From contig NZ_KB900627.1 in NCBI RefSeq assembly GCF_000379125.1, positions 715,748 to 771,625 of the forward strand: DNA of 55,878 bases, in the 5' to 3' direction. Source of the stretch: Methylosinus sp. LW4. Its GTDB lineage: Bacteria > Pseudomonadota > Alphaproteobacteria > Rhizobiales > Beijerinckiaceae. How positions within the stretch are numbered: the stretch's first letter is position 1; each line of letters begins with the position of its first letter. This document shows positions 44,093 to 53,879 of the stretch, in pieces. The position numbers and the translations under genes were made by a program. The notes beneath the pieces were generated by a model. That model did not search any database, had not been told where the DNA came from, and saw only the letters and a list, made by a program, of their open reading frames with translations.

Positions 44093-44734
44093 ATGCTGCA
44101 AATCGATCTTTACACCGAGATCACCTGTCCCTGGTGCATCATCGGGTATCATCGTCTCGATAAGGTCCTGGCGGAACGTTTCCCTGAGGTCGACGTGGAT
44201 ATCCGTCAGCACCCGGTCCTTTTGCTCCCCGATGCGCCAGCGGAGGGCCTCTACATTCCCGATCTTCTCCGCTCGCGCTATGGCGTGACAGATCCGAAGG
44301 CGTCGTTCGCCCGGCCTGAGGCGGAGGCGCGGGCGTCCGGCCTTGATCTCGACCTGAGCCGCCAACCCTGGACTTACAGGACGCAGGCGGCGCACGGGTT
44401 GATCCTTGCGGCGCGAGCGCGAGGTACGCAGCATCAGCTCGCTGTCGCGATCACCGATGCCCATTTTCTGAAAGCAAAGAACATCTCAGACGCCGATATC
44501 CTCGCAGACATCGCCGTGGCCTATGGGTTCGAACGCGAAGAAGCCCGCGCGATAGCGCTCGATCCAGAGCAACACCGACGTGTCGAGCGGGAGGCGACCC
44601 AATCGACGGCGGCCGGGGTCAGGTCAGTTCCTCACTTCGTCTTCGGCGGACGCATCGCCATCAACGGTGGACGCAGCGAAGACGAGATTGCATCGGCCAT
44701 CCGTGAGGCTGCTGGAGTCGCCGCGTCTGGCTAG
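44093..44734 (+). CDS. DsbA/FrnE-family thiol oxidoreductase
   Basis: 213-aa thioredoxin-fold protein of the FrnE/DsbA-like group. The redox motif CPWC is at residues 12-15 (EITCPWCIIGYHRL), and the C-terminal VRSVPHFVFGGRIAINGG carries the cis-proline loop. No signal peptide, so it is cytosolic, as for FrnE proteins, which resist oxidative or disulfide stress. ATG 44093 has AAGGA seven bases upstream; a longer frame from 43994 overlaps the SDR gene and is rejected. Probably cotranscribed with that SDR. Confidence 0.92.
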   Translation: MLQIDLYTEITCPWCIIGYHRLDKVLAERFPEVDVDIRQHPVLLLPDAPAEGLYIPDLLRSRYGVTDPKASFARPEAEARASGLDLDLSRQPWTYRTQAAHGLILAARARGTQHQLAVAITDAHFLKAKNISDADILADIAVAYGFEREEARAIALDPEQHRRVEREATQSTAAGVRSVPHFVFGGRIAINGGRSEDEIASAIREAAGVAASG

Positions 44735-45108
44735 CAGGGATCGGGGCACCATCGCAGCAAAACGCCTAACGCAGCCGCGTCAGCGACGAGACGCTCGCCG
44801 ATCGTCTGCTCGTTCCGGCCAGCGCGCTCCATGTGACGAGCGCGGCAGAGCTCCGCAAGCCGTTCAGCGCTTCGAGCGTCTGCGCATGCGGAACCGGCGT
44901 CAGGAAATTCGCTCGCGAGAACTTCACCGGACCCTCGACCTTGCCCTTACCCTTCCCCTTGCCGGGGCGGCCGAAACGGTCGGAAAACAGAAAATGGCTG
45001 ACGAGCTAAAGCCGCTCATGCAGGCCATCGCCGGCTGAAGTATCGTGTCTCGTGCCGGCCCGTGGCCAATAGCCGGCAAATCGAAAAATCGCGTTTTCAC
45101 ACGGCCTC
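44735..45108. other. Intergenic region, possible gene debris
   Basis: 374 bp. A plus-strand frame ending at 45038 closes with GKQKMADELKPLMQAIAG, which looks protein-like, but I do not recognise it and upstream the frame is Arg-rich noise. It may be the end of a decayed gene. Confidence 0.35.
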
Positions 45109-45167
45109 GGTCACAGTTCCTCCTTCGCCTTCGGGAACGGCCAAGGGGCGCCATAATCGGTCATTCG
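45109..45167 (-). repeat. Dispersed short repeat, copy 2
   Basis: ggtcacagttcctccttcgc, then cttcgggaacggccaagggg and cgccataatcggtcattcg. It differs from copy 1 at only two or three positions over the first 45 bases. It lies just past the end of the decayed 121-aa-family gene. Confidence 0.75.
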
Positions 45168-45239
45168 ACCCCCTCCAAGCGAAGGTCCTCTTTCCTTGGA
45201 GTTTGTGGACGTTCGCGGCGGCGGGGCCTGGTCGGGACG

Positions 45240-45475
45240 CGCACTATCGATAAGTTGGCGACCGCGCGCGTAATCGGAAGCCCTCGGTGGAAGGCGAGTT
45301 ATGGGCCCGATGAAGATCGCCAGGTCGACGCCGTCGCAGACTTCGACTTGGCAAACGAGTCCGAAGGCGTCGCACACATTGCCGCTCGGCATCGGCGGTC
45401 CGAGTCCAGGTGGCGAACCCGCGCGTCCGATCGACGTCTCGGGAACGCATGTCTCGAACATGTCGGTCACGTCGA
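45240..45475 (-). pseudogene. Decayed homologue of the 121-aa FGLxCQVEV protein
   Basis: The minus strand reads NVCDAFGLVCQVEV and then AIFIGPITRL; after a one-base shift another frame continues FHRGLPITRAVANL. These match NVFDAGGAFGLMCQVEV, a hydrophobic strand and FDRTHPIAHDVADY of the 8140-8505 protein in order and spacing. The start and any intact frame are gone. Confidence 0.6.
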
Positions 45476-45529
45476 AATCTGCTTCTGTAAACGCAATTTC
45501 GACGTCTGGATTGCTTTCTTTGGCAGTCG

Positions 45530-45702
45530 GCGGAATCGCTTTCATTGCATCGAAAGCCGCTGGCGAGAGCGGCGTGGTCGAGCGCCTCGTCGCCGGCGGA
45601 TTCGACGATCTTGCGCTCGATCATACGGCCGTCGGCGCCGACGGTGAAAGTCAGGATCCCGGCGCCTTGACGCCGCTGCGACGTACCTGCCGCGGATAGC
45701 AC
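45530..45702 (-). pseudogene. TonB C-terminal domain-like remnant
   Basis: The minus strand reads GAGILTFTVGADGRMIERKIVESAGDEALDHAALA, matching the TonB energy-transducer C-terminal fold (…DGR…IVxSSG…ALDxAAL). A one-base change at about 45560 shifts the continuation into a frame reading AAFDAMKAIPP, the place where TonB proteins show a Pro-rich stretch. The N-terminal membrane anchor and Pro-rich linker are missing. Confidence 0.6.
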
Positions 45703-45827
45703 ATGTGCTTTTGAATTTCCGCGGGGCCGGCGGCTTCACCCTACCGACACTAAACTGTCACGAGATATGGGTAGTCGCAGGCGTCTCGCATCGGCTCGCT
45801 ACGCGCGAGCCTATATTTCGGATATCC

Positions 45828-46991
45828 ATGAGCTATCGAAGCCTCCTGCTGCGAACCGCGGCCCACCGCAAGGTCGTGCTCGCATCGGTCGCGCTGACGT
45901 TCATCGTCGCGCTTTTCGGCCGATACGCCGCGACGCCGTCGCATTCGGCAGCCGGCGTGAAGCAAGCGCCCGTCGTGCCGGTAAGCGTCGACAAAGTGTC
46001 GAGAGCCGACGTTCAATCGTTTCTCACGGCGCCCGGAACCGTGAAGCCCCTGAACTCGGCGACAATCCGCAGTCGGGTCGACGGCTTGTTGAAGAAGGTT
46101 CTGTTCGTCGAAGGCCAATTGGTCCACGCCGGCGACCTGCTGGCCGAAGTCGATCCCGACCCTTATGAGGCCGCCGTCGATCTCGCCGAAGCCGCGAAGG
46201 CGCGCGACGAGGCGCAGCTCGTGAATGCGAGGCGCGATCTCGGTCGCTATTCCCGTCTGACCGAGAGCGGCGCGATCAGCGCGCAGCAAAAGGACGCGAC
46301 GAAGTCGCTCGTCGCGCAATATGAAGCCGCTGTGAAGGCCGATCAGGCCCAGATCGAGCTCGCGCAGATTCAGTTCCAGTATTGCAAGATCGTCGCGCCT
46401 TTCGACGGCCGGGTGGGGACGAAGATCGTCGATCCGGGCAATGTCGTTCGCGCCGGAGAAGCGACCGGCATCGTGACGATCAATCAGATCAAGCCGATCG
46501 CGATCGAATTCACCGTGCCCGCGGACGCGCTCCCGCAGCTGCGCGAGGCGCTCGGTCGAGGGGTTGTGCCGGTCATCGCCGAAGACACTGCGGGCAAGCT
46601 TCTCGCCCGTGGCGAGCTTGTGATGATCGACAATCAGATCAATCCGACGAGCGCGACTATTCGCCTCAAGGCCAATTTCGAAAACGCCGACGAATCGCTC
46701 TGGCCCGGTCTCTTCGTGAATGTGCGGCTTCCCCTTTCGACCTACAAATCTGCGCTGACGACAGCGGCGGGCGCGATACAGCTCGGCGCCGCCGGACATT
46801 TCGCCTATGTGGTCGGAACTGACAATATCGTCGAGAAGCGCGCGATCGCCGTCGGCTATTCCGACAGGTCGCTCGCCGTCGTCACGACGGGGCTGAACGA
46901 GCATGAAACGGTGGTGACCGAGGGGCACTATCGCATTCAGTCGGGAAGCCGCGTCCAATTCCTCGTGACAAAGCCGGAAGCAGGCGGCTGA
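45828..46991 (+). CDS. RND-pump periplasmic adaptor (MdtA-like)
   Basis: 387-aa membrane-fusion protein. It has an N-terminal membrane segment (VVLASVALTFIVALFGRYAA), a lipoyl start (FLTAPGTVKPLNSATIRSRVDGLLKKVLFVEGQLVHAGDLLAEVD), a coiled-coil hairpin and FQYCKIVAPFDGRVGTKIVDPGN, then the beta-barrel and membrane-proximal domains. ATG 45828 was chosen because 41 codons of open frame before it do not resemble any adaptor. The RND permease starts two bases after its stop. MdtA/MuxA-like adaptors serve drug and metal-chelator efflux. Confidence 0.92.
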   Translation: MSYRSLLLRTAAHRKVVLASVALTFIVALFGRYAATPSHSAAGVKQAPVVPVSVDKVSRADVQSFLTAPGTVKPLNSATIRSRVDGLLKKVLFVEGQLVHAGDLLAEVDPDPYEAAVDLAEAAKARDEAQLVNARRDLGRYSRLTESGAISAQQKDATKSLVAQYEAAVKADQAQIELAQIQFQYCKIVAPFDGRVGTKIVDPGNVVRAGEATGIVTINQIKPIAIEFTVPADALPQLREALGRGVVPVIAEDTAGKLLARGELVMIDNQINPTSATIRLKANFENADESLWPGLFVNVRLPLSTYKSALTTAAGAIQLGAAGHFAYVVGTDNIVEKRAIAVGYSDRSLAVVTTGLNEHETVVTEGHYRIQSGSRVQFLVTKPEAGG

Positions 46992-46993
46992 CG

Positions 46994-49900
46994 ATGGCGT
47001 TCTCTACGGTTTTCATCACACGTCCGATCGCGACCACTCTGCTCATGCTCGGCCTGTCATTGATGGGGGTCGTGTCCTATGCGCTCCTTCCCATCGCCGG
47101 CGTTCCGCAAGTCGATATTCCGACGATAAAAGTCTCCGCGCAGCTCGCAGGCGCGAGCGCCGAGACGATGGCCACGGCCGTCACGGCGCCGCTCGAACGT
47201 CAGCTCAGCGTCGTGCCCGGGATGACGACGATGAGCTCGAGCTCCTCTCTCGGCCATACGGCGATCCAGGTCGAGTTTGATCTGTCGCGCAGTGTCGACG
47301 CGGCTGCGCAGGATGTGCAATCGGCGATCAATGCGGCGCTCGGCGATCTGCCGAAAAGCATGACGAACCCGCCCATCTATGAAAAGACCAATCCCGCGGA
47401 CGCCTTGCTGATGTCCATCGCCGTCACCTCCGACGATCTTCCGATCATCAAGGTGGACGAATTCGCCGAGAATTATATCGCGCCCGCCGTATCCAGGATC
47501 ATCGGCGTCGGCTTTGTCGATTACCATGGACAGCAAAAGCGCGCGATACGCATACAGCTCGATCCCAGAAAGCTCGCCGCCATCGGTCTCACGACGCAAG
47601 ACGTGCGCGTCGCCGTCGGATCCGCTACCGTCAATACGCCAAAAGGCACGCTGGACGGGCCCAAGCGCTCCGTCACGCTCGATGCGACCGATCAGCTATT
47701 CTCGCCGGACGCCGTAGACGAGACGATAATCGCGTATCGAAGCGGCGCCCCCGTGCGCATCATTGATGTGGGACGCGCCGTCGATGGGGTCGAGGACGTT
47801 CGCGGCGCCGCCTGGCTTGGCGAAAGGCAGACGGTAATCATCGACGTCCACAAGCAGCCCGGTTTCAACGTCAACGAGACCGTGGAGCAGATCAGGCGCG
47901 CGCTGCCCGATATCGAAAGGCGACTGCCGCCATCTGTCCATCTTCAGATTTTGGGCGATCGGACTCGCACCATCCGAGCGTCGGTCGCTGATGTCCAGCT
48001 CACATTGTCAATCAGCGTCGCGCTCGTCGTACTCGTCGTGTTTCTGTTCCTGCGTCACGCCGCGGCGACGCTGATTCCGAGCGTCGCTATTCCCGTATCC
48101 TTATTGTGCACCTTCACCGCGATGTCCCTTTTCGGCTACACGCTCGACAATGTCTCGCTGATGGCCATGACCGTGACGATCGGCTTTATCATCGACGACG
48201 CCATCGTGATGGTCGAGAATATCATCCGGCACGTCGAGAGCGGAGAGTCTCCTCTCGACGCGGCGATCCGCGGAGCCTCGGAAATCGGCTTCACCATCGT
48301 ATCGATGACTTTATCGTTGGTCGCGGTGTTCATTCCATTGCTGCTCATGGGTGGGCTGATCGGGCGGCTGTTCCGAGAATTCGCGATGACGGCCAGCATC
48401 GCGATCATTATGTCCGGCGTCGTATCGCTGACGCTGACGCCGACTATGTGTGCGATCGTGCTGCGCAGGAAGCCCATCGGGGGCACGCATCGACATTCAT
48501 TTCTCGATCAGCTGGAGCGCGGATTTTCGAGAATGCAGAACGCCTATGCCGCCAGTCTCCGCTGGTCCTTGCGGGAACGCTCTCTCGTTATGGCGGCCTT
48601 CGCAGTGTCCATCATTCTCACCGCCTATCTCTACGCGATCGTTCCGAAGGGCTTTTTCCCGCAGCAGGACAATGGACTCATTTCCGCGAGCGCCGAAGCC
48701 GCGCAGGATATTTCCTACCCGAGCATGGTGGAGCACACTCAGTCGCTCGTAAAGCTCATCCTCGAAGACAAGGATGTTCGCAACGTCAGCTATTGGCTCG
48801 ACAATACCAATAGCGCGCGCATCAATATCGACCTCGCGCCGCTCGAGGAGCGCGACAGCTCGACGACGGAGGTGATCGCCAGATTGCGCAAGAAGGCGCA
48901 AGCCGTTCCCGGCGTCGCGCTTTTCGGGCAGGCCCGACAAGACGTCCAAATCGGCGCGCGCGTATCGAAGACGCAATATCAATACACGCTCCAGGATCCG
49001 AATATCGGCGAGCTCTTTGAATGGGCGCCGAAAATTCTCGAAAAGCTGTCGGCTCTGCCTGAGCTTCAGGACGTGACCGGCGATTTACAGGCGAATGCGC
49101 CGCGAATGGTCCTCAAGATCGATCGTGACATATTGGGACGTCTCGGGATCACGCCGCAATCTCTGGACGACGCGCTCTATGACGCTTTCGGCCAGAGGCA
49201 GATCGCGACGATTTTCAGCCAGCTCGATCAACATCATGTCGTGATGGAGGTGGAGCCGCGCTTTCAGGAGGACGTAAGCGCGCTCAGAGAACTCTACCTG
49301 CGTTCGCCGGTCTCCGGACAAATGATTCCTCTTTCTGTGCTCACAAAATTCGAGCCGTCCGTGTCGCCGCTGACGATCAATCATCAGGATCAGTTTCCCT
49401 CGGTTACGCTTTCTTTCAATCTCGCGCCGGGACATTCGCTCGGCGAGGCGCTCGACGCGATTCACGCGATGGAGCTTTCGACGCCGAAGCCCGCCGCGCT
49501 CACCGCGAGGTTTCAGGGTTCTGCGCAGGTGTTCCAGTCGTCGCTCGCGAGCCAGCCCTATCTGATCGCAGCCGCGATCATTTGCGTTTATCTCATTCTC
49601 GGGATGCTCTACGAGAGCTTTGTTCATCCGATTACGATCATTTCCACTCTTCCCTCGGCGGGAGCCGGCGCATTGGCGGCGCTGCTCATGCTCGGCTACG
49701 ACTTTTCCCTGATCGCGTTGATCGGGGTCATTCTGCTGGTCGGGATCGTCAAGAAAAATGCGATCATGATGATCGATTTCGCGCTTCACGCCCAACGCAT
49801 CGAGCATATGGCGCCGCGCGAGGCGATTTATGAAGCGAGCGTGAGACGCTTTCGGCCGATCATGATGACCACGCTGGCGGCTCTGCTTGGCGCTCTGCCA

Positions 49901-50113
49901 TTGGCGCTCGGCTCGGGCGCCGGTTCGGAACTGCGTCGTCCTCTCGGCATCGCCATCGTGGGCGGATTGCTCATCTCCCAATTCTTGACTCTATACACGA
50001 CGCCGATCATCTACCTCTATCTCGGCAACCTCTCGGAGCGGCTGTCTCCGCTTGTTGCACGCCTCCGTAACGTCGCTCGAACAGCTGCAGCCGAAAGGCC
50101 GGCGGCGGAATAG
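46994..50113 (+). CDS. RND-family efflux permease (MdtB/MdtC-like, HAE1)
   Basis: 1039-aa proton-driven inner membrane pump. The start STVFITRPIATTLLMLGLSLMGVVSYALLPIAGVPQVD is typical of HAE1 permeases, two large periplasmic loops separate the TM1-2 and TM7-8 regions, and TM4 carries GFIIDDAIVMVENI with the paired Asp of the proton relay. The C-terminal half repeats this with GIVKKNAIMMIDFALHAQR. Length is normal. It is coupled to the upstream adaptor. MdtBC-type members export drugs, bile-like compounds and some siderophores. No intact outer membrane factor follows, so it may borrow one of the two NodT proteins in this window. Confidence 0.94.
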   Translation: MAFSTVFITRPIATTLLMLGLSLMGVVSYALLPIAGVPQVDIPTIKVSAQLAGASAETMATAVTAPLERQLSVVPGMTTMSSSSSLGHTAIQVEFDLSRSVDAAAQDVQSAINAALGDLPKSMTNPPIYEKTNPADALLMSIAVTSDDLPIIKVDEFAENYIAPAVSRIIGVGFVDYHGQQKRAIRIQLDPRKLAAIGLTTQDVRVAVGSATVNTPKGTLDGPKRSVTLDATDQLFSPDAVDETIIAYRSGAPVRIIDVGRAVDGVEDVRGAAWLGERQTVIIDVHKQPGFNVNETVEQIRRALPDIERRLPPSVHLQILGDRTRTIRASVADVQLTLSISVALVVLVVFLFLRHAAATLIPSVAIPVSLLCTFTAMSLFGYTLDNVSLMAMTVTIGFIIDDAIVMVENIIRHVESGESPLDAAIRGASEIGFTIVSMTLSLVAVFIPLLLMGGLIGRLFREFAMTASIAIIMSGVVSLTLTPTMCAIVLRRKPIGGTHRHSFLDQLERGFSRMQNAYAASLRWSLRERSLVMAAFAVSIILTAYLYAIVPKGFFPQQDNGLISASAEAAQDISYPSMVEHTQSLVKLILEDKDVRNVSYWLDNTNSARINIDLAPLEERDSSTTEVIARLRKKAQAVPGVALFGQARQDVQIGARVSKTQYQYTLQDPNIGELFEWAPKILEKLSALPELQDVTGDLQANAPRMVLKIDRDILGRLGITPQSLDDALYDAFGQRQIATIFSQLDQHHVVMEVEPRFQEDVSALRELYLRSPVSGQMIPLSVLTKFEPSVSPLTINHQDQFPSVTLSFNLAPGHSLGEALDAIHAMELSTPKPAALTARFQGSAQVFQSSLASQPYLIAAAIICVYLILGMLYESFVHPITIISTLPSAGAGALAALLMLGYDFSLIALIGVILLVGIVKKNAIMMIDFALHAQRIEHMAPREAIYEASVRRFRPIMMTTLAALLGALPLALGSGAGSELRRPLGIAIVGGLLISQFLTLYTTPIIYLYLGNLSERLSPLVARLRNVARTAAAERPAAE

Positions 50114-50241
50114 GTCGGTCGCTCTATGTGTTTCATAATAGTGTTATTCTGTAGTCACGTTCGCGCTGTTAGAGATTTTCCGTCGAAGTTCGTAACGAGC
50201 CGTAATGAGGCGCGCATCGGGCTCTTCGCGGAGGACAGCAC

Positions 50242-51240
50242 TTGCGTCGCCTTTATGCATTCGCTCTGATATCGCTTCTCGGCACGGGCGCCATCGCCGA
50301 GGAGTCGAAATTTTTCGTTTCGGCGCATATCCCTGCCGGCGATGGCGGGTGGGACTTTGCTTCGGTCGATCAGCAGACGAATCGACTTTTCGTTGCGCGC
50401 TCCAACGGAGTGACTGCGATCGACCTCGCTACGAGAAACGTCACGGACCATCTGGTGGACGGCGCACGCGTGCATGGCGTTTTGCCTCTCGAAAGCTCCT
50501 CCTTCGCAATCAGCACGAACGGCAATAGCGCCAATGCGTTTCTGTTCGACAAGGCGAGCGGGAAGATCGAGTCCGTCTTTGCTACGGGACAAAATCCTGA
50601 CGCACTTCTCCTCGAACCAAAGACGGGCTTTGCCGTGATCTTCAACGGGAAGAGCCATGACGCGACACTCATCGACGTCGATAAGAAGGCGGTTGTCGGG
50701 ACGATCGTGCTGGATGGCAAGCCTGAAGTGGCTGCGGCGGACGGAACAGGTCGCGTCTTTGTCAATCTCGAGGACAAGAGCGTGATCGAGGTCGTCGATA
50801 TCGTCGAACGCAAAGTGGTGGCGAGCTATGCGTTGCCGAACTGCGAAGCGCCGACAGGACTGGCCTTCGACGCGCCGATGGGCGCACTGATTTCTGCCTG
50901 CGATAACAATGTCGCGAAAGTCCTCGACGCCAAAACTGGGCGGGATCTCGCAACATTGAAAATCGGCAAGGGACCGGACGGCGTTCTCCTCGACACCAAA
51001 CGACGTCGCGCATTCATTCCGGCAGGCGACGGAACTCTGACTGTTCTCTCGCTCGCTCCAACGATAACAGTCGTCGAAACCGTCCTGACGGCGAAGGGTG
51101 CGAAGACAGGCGCCGTGGATCCGGCGACCGGCGATGTCTATCTGCCGACCGCAAGTTTCGCGCCGCCGGAGAAGGAAGGGGCGCGTCCGCAGCCCGTTCC
51201 AGGAACCTTCAACATAGTAGTCGTCTCTTCCAGAAACTGA
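50242..51240 (+). CDS. Periplasmic YncE-like beta-propeller protein
   Basis: 332-aa exported protein with a signal peptide (LYAFALISLLGTGAIAEE). The mature part repeats short blade motifs (GVTAIDLATRNV, GKIESVFATGQNP, KKAVVGTIVLDGKP, RKVVASYALPN), as in seven-bladed YncE/surface-layer propellers. It starts at TTG 50242, with GGAGG seven bases upstream. It lies 128 bp after the RND permease on the same strand. Such proteins bind DNA, metal or other ligands in the periplasm; no specific role is indicated here. Confidence 0.88.
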   Translation: MRRLYAFALISLLGTGAIAEESKFFVSAHIPAGDGGWDFASVDQQTNRLFVARSNGVTAIDLATRNVTDHLVDGARVHGVLPLESSSFAISTNGNSANAFLFDKASGKIESVFATGQNPDALLLEPKTGFAVIFNGKSHDATLIDVDKKAVVGTIVLDGKPEVAAADGTGRVFVNLEDKSVIEVVDIVERKVVASYALPNCEAPTGLAFDAPMGALISACDNNVAKVLDAKTGRDLATLKIGKGPDGVLLDTKRRRAFIPAGDGTLTVLSLAPTITVVETVLTAKGAKTGAVDPATGDVYLPTASFAPPEKEGARPQPVPGTFNIVVVSSRN

Positions 51241-51345
51241 GGATCGCTTTCATGAAGCGCTCGTGCGAGCGATCAAGACGAGGGTAGAAGCCGGGGGCGC
51301 TACGACGCTCGGCTCGCGCAGCCAGGGTCGATTGTCGCAGCCCAA

Positions 51346-51420
51346 CGTGCTTTGCTTCCGCCATTCGAAGAAGCGGCGAGCCAAACGAAGAATGCACTCG
51401 CCGTTTTGCTTGGCCGGTTG
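51346..51420 (+). pseudogene. Outer membrane factor (NodT/OprM-type) scrap
   Basis: The plus strand reads LPPFEEAASQTKNALAVLLGRLPESL, which resembles the OMF motif around residue 260 (LEQ...Q..NALAVLLGxxP). Nothing on either side in the 51241-51852 gap continues it. It stands where the third gene of a tripartite RND operon would be. Confidence 0.45.
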
Positions 51421-51798
51421 CCCGAGAGTCTGTCTCTGAAAAGGACGACTCTGAATGAGTTGAAGCAATCCAAATCGAGGGCTTTCGTAGCTTCTCGCAT
51501 ACGGGGTGCGACGCGACAGGAACTATGTCTATAGGCTCGCGTGGGCATGCCTCCGCCGAGAGCCGCCTGGCATTGATCCCGGTTTATGAGATGGCTGTCT
51601 CGGGCGTGGCGCGATGATAGCGTCTTTTTCAGATGCAAGCGGACGCTATCGCTGATCGCTGGCAACAATGAATATCTGGCGGCTCTCCGCACGAGCGTCA
51701 ATCATAGGCTCTGGAAGCGAAGCGCCGGATCATCGGCGAGAGCCTCGAAGAGGGGTTTCGACGGCCAGATTGAGGTCGTGCTCGTCGAGGGTGGCCGA

Positions 51799-51824
51799 GG
51801 CGGCCGCCAGCAAAGGCGGCCGCC
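51799..51824 (-). terminator. Strong GC hairpin downstream of phosphoesterase gene
   Basis: ggcggccgcc (51799-51808), loop agcaaa, ggcggccgcc (51815-51824). It begins 28 bases after the stop of the minus-strand metallophosphoesterase gene. No U-tract follows on either strand, so it is a terminator only by position. Confidence 0.45.
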
Positions 51825-51852
51825 CATGCGCGATTCAGGCGCCTGTCGGTGG

Positions 51853-53367
51853 TTATTTGGTGATCGTGAACGCGTCGAGTTCGCGGCCCTCGGCGGTAAC
51901 CTGTTGCAAATGCAGCGACTGCGCCTTCACGTCCACGATGGTCAGCGAGTGGACGTTGGAGACAAAAGTCTTGGTGAAAGGCTGCCAGGAATCGGGCGCG
52001 TCGTTCTGGTCGACGTCGTAGAGTTCCTTGCCACCCGCGCCGGTGACGACGTAGATCACGCCCTGAGGCTTCGTCTGCGTCTCTCCGTCAAAGTTCTTGT
52101 CGAGCGTCCAGCGGCCGTTGACGACTCGGCCGCGCACGCGCGTGCCGTCCTTGCCGCCCATCAGCAGTGTGCCGGCGCCGTTCTTCTGCACCTTGAAGGT
52201 CATCGGGAAGGTGCGCTGGTAGTTGTGCAGGTGCCCGCTCAGGACTAGGTCGACCTTGCCGGCTTCGAAGATAGGCGCCAGCAGTCGCATGTGCTGCTGT
52301 TCCAGGTGCTCGTTGGACGAATTGAAGCCCGGGTGATGGAAGGTGACGATGCGCCACGTCGCCTGCGTGGCGCTGGCCAGGTCGTGCGCTACCCAGGCCT
52401 GAAGTTCCTTGTTCGTCCAGTCGACGTAAGGGTTGGAATCAAGCACCGTCCAGTGTGTGTTGCCGTAGTCGAACGAATAGTTCGCCATGCGCGGGTAGGC
52501 GTCACCCGCCGCGGCCAGGAACTGGCGGCGGTTGGTCTCGTTGGCTGTCAGTTTGGGCACGATGGGGCCGCCTTCGGTGCCCGTCGGACCGTTCAGCGGT
52601 TGGTCCCAGAAAAAGTAGTAGGCCAGGCCGTCGGGGAAACGGTCGAGGTCGCGGTTGTCGATGTCGTGGTTGCCGGGCACCGTGAACATCGGCACCCGGC
52701 GCATCAGCGGCACGCCGCTGCCGCTTGGCTCGTCGGCGTTGTAAGTGGGCCAGAAGTTCTTGTCGTATTCCGAGACTAGGCCGTATTCGTAGACTATGTC
52801 GCCCGGCACCACCACCAGGTCGGGCTTGGACAGCCAGGCGCGCAGCGCCATCGCCTTCTGCTCGGCCGTGCCCGCGCCAACGTCACCAAAGGCGACGAAA
52901 CGGTAGGTCTGCTCGGCGGCCTTGGGCGCCAGCGCTTTTGCGCTGAACACGGGGTGATCATTGCGCAGCAGGCGGTATTCGAACTCGCCGCCGGCCGGCA
53001 GGCCCGTGAGCGCGGCATTCAGCACCCAGCGCGGCGTCACGCCAGCCACGGCCACGCGCGTGCGCTGCGGTGCGCCGGCTCGCGTCCAAGCGGCGCTGGA
53101 CGTGGGGCGCGTCTCCACGGCCCAGTCGGCGCTTTCGTCCGGCGTGTGCCAAAGCAGGTGCAGGGTGGTGGGACTGAGGTTGCGGCCGATCTGCAGATAC
53201 GGCTTCACGACGAAGGCACTGGGCGCGAGAGGCTCGGCCTGTGCCCCGAGCGGCGGGGCGACGGCGGCGGCCAGCAGCAGCGGTAGTGCACGCAAGGACA
53301 GGTGCGCTTGTGCCGTAGCCGCGCACAGAGAAAGCGCGGCTAAGCGGCCGCGGACGAAGGGGGACAT
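51853..53367 (-). CDS. Purple-acid-phosphatase-like metallophosphoesterase
   Basis: 504-aa exported phosphoesterase. Residues 1-45 carry a signal peptide (LPLLLAAAVAPPLGAQA). An N-terminal fibronectin-like domain (HLLWHTPDESADWAVETR) is followed by the calcineurin-like phosphoesterase domain with all metal motifs: AFGDVG, VVPGDIVYEYG, VPGNHDI, VTFHHPGF and LSGHLHNYQR. This matches bacterial purple acid phosphatases, dinuclear-metal enzymes that release phosphate. The start at 53367 has AGGA eight bases upstream; an ATG six codons earlier is an alternative. Codon pattern and wording differ from neighbours, hinting at acquisition from another lineage. It is next to another acid phosphatase gene, as in a phosphate-scavenging pair. 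Confidence 0.92.
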   Translation of the reverse strand: MSPFVRGRLAALSLCAATAQAHLSLRALPLLLAAAVAPPLGAQAEPLAPSAFVVKPYLQIGRNLSPTTLHLLWHTPDESADWAVETRPTSSAAWTRAGAPQRTRVAVAGVTPRWVLNAALTGLPAGGEFEYRLLRNDHPVFSAKALAPKAAEQTYRFVAFGDVGAGTAEQKAMALRAWLSKPDLVVVPGDIVYEYGLVSEYDKNFWPTYNADEPSGSGVPLMRRVPMFTVPGNHDIDNRDLDRFPDGLAYYFFWDQPLNGPTGTEGGPIVPKLTANETNRRQFLAAAGDAYPRMANYSFDYGNTHWTVLDSNPYVDWTNKELQAWVAHDLASATQATWRIVTFHHPGFNSSNEHLEQQHMRLLAPIFEAGKVDLVLSGHLHNYQRTFPMTFKVQKNGAGTLLMGGKDGTRVRGRVVNGRWTLDKNFDGETQTKPQGVIYVVTGAGGKELYDVDQNDAPDSWQPFTKTFVSNVHSLTIVDVKAQSLHLQQVTAEGRELDAFTITK

Positions 53368-53879
53368 GCAAGGGATCCTGGCCATGGGGGGACGGACATC
53401 GGCCCCCGGGAGGTGTGCGGCCTTAGCAGGCGCGGGCGAAACTCTAGGACTTGACCGTGAAACCCGCGTGAACTTCGCGTGACGAGTTCGGTGGCATCCT
53501 GCCGAACTCCCGGACTCGTTGGCGTCGCTCACAAGCTAAGCGGCGCTTCGTCCAACGGCCGAGGCCTGAGCGAAACCAGGATCACGCTACGCGGCTCCAA
53601 GGACAGCGAGTGCAACGTCACCTTCGGCTGCATCCTCCGGGCGACACCAACGGCCGCTCGCCCCACTTCGCCTCCTTCTTCCCCCGGCCATCATCGGCGG
53701 CGCGGTCTTCGAGCCGAATACCGGGTGCGGCGCGAAGCGGACCGCGGTCAAAGGCTCGTGTGGCTCGGCTCGGGCCGAAAGGGACAAGTGCCTAGAGGAT
53801 CGTGGCGATTTGTTCGGGTTGAATTATGTGAAAAAGGACCGGAGCCGATGATGCCTCGCTCCGGTCCCCGCCACCGGAC
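53368..53879. other. Intergenic region between two phosphatase genes
   Basis: 512 bp. Short overlapping frames on both strands have no recognisable content. The promoter of the metallophosphoesterase gene should be near 53400-53500. I could not pick out a Pho box by eye. Confidence 0.4.
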
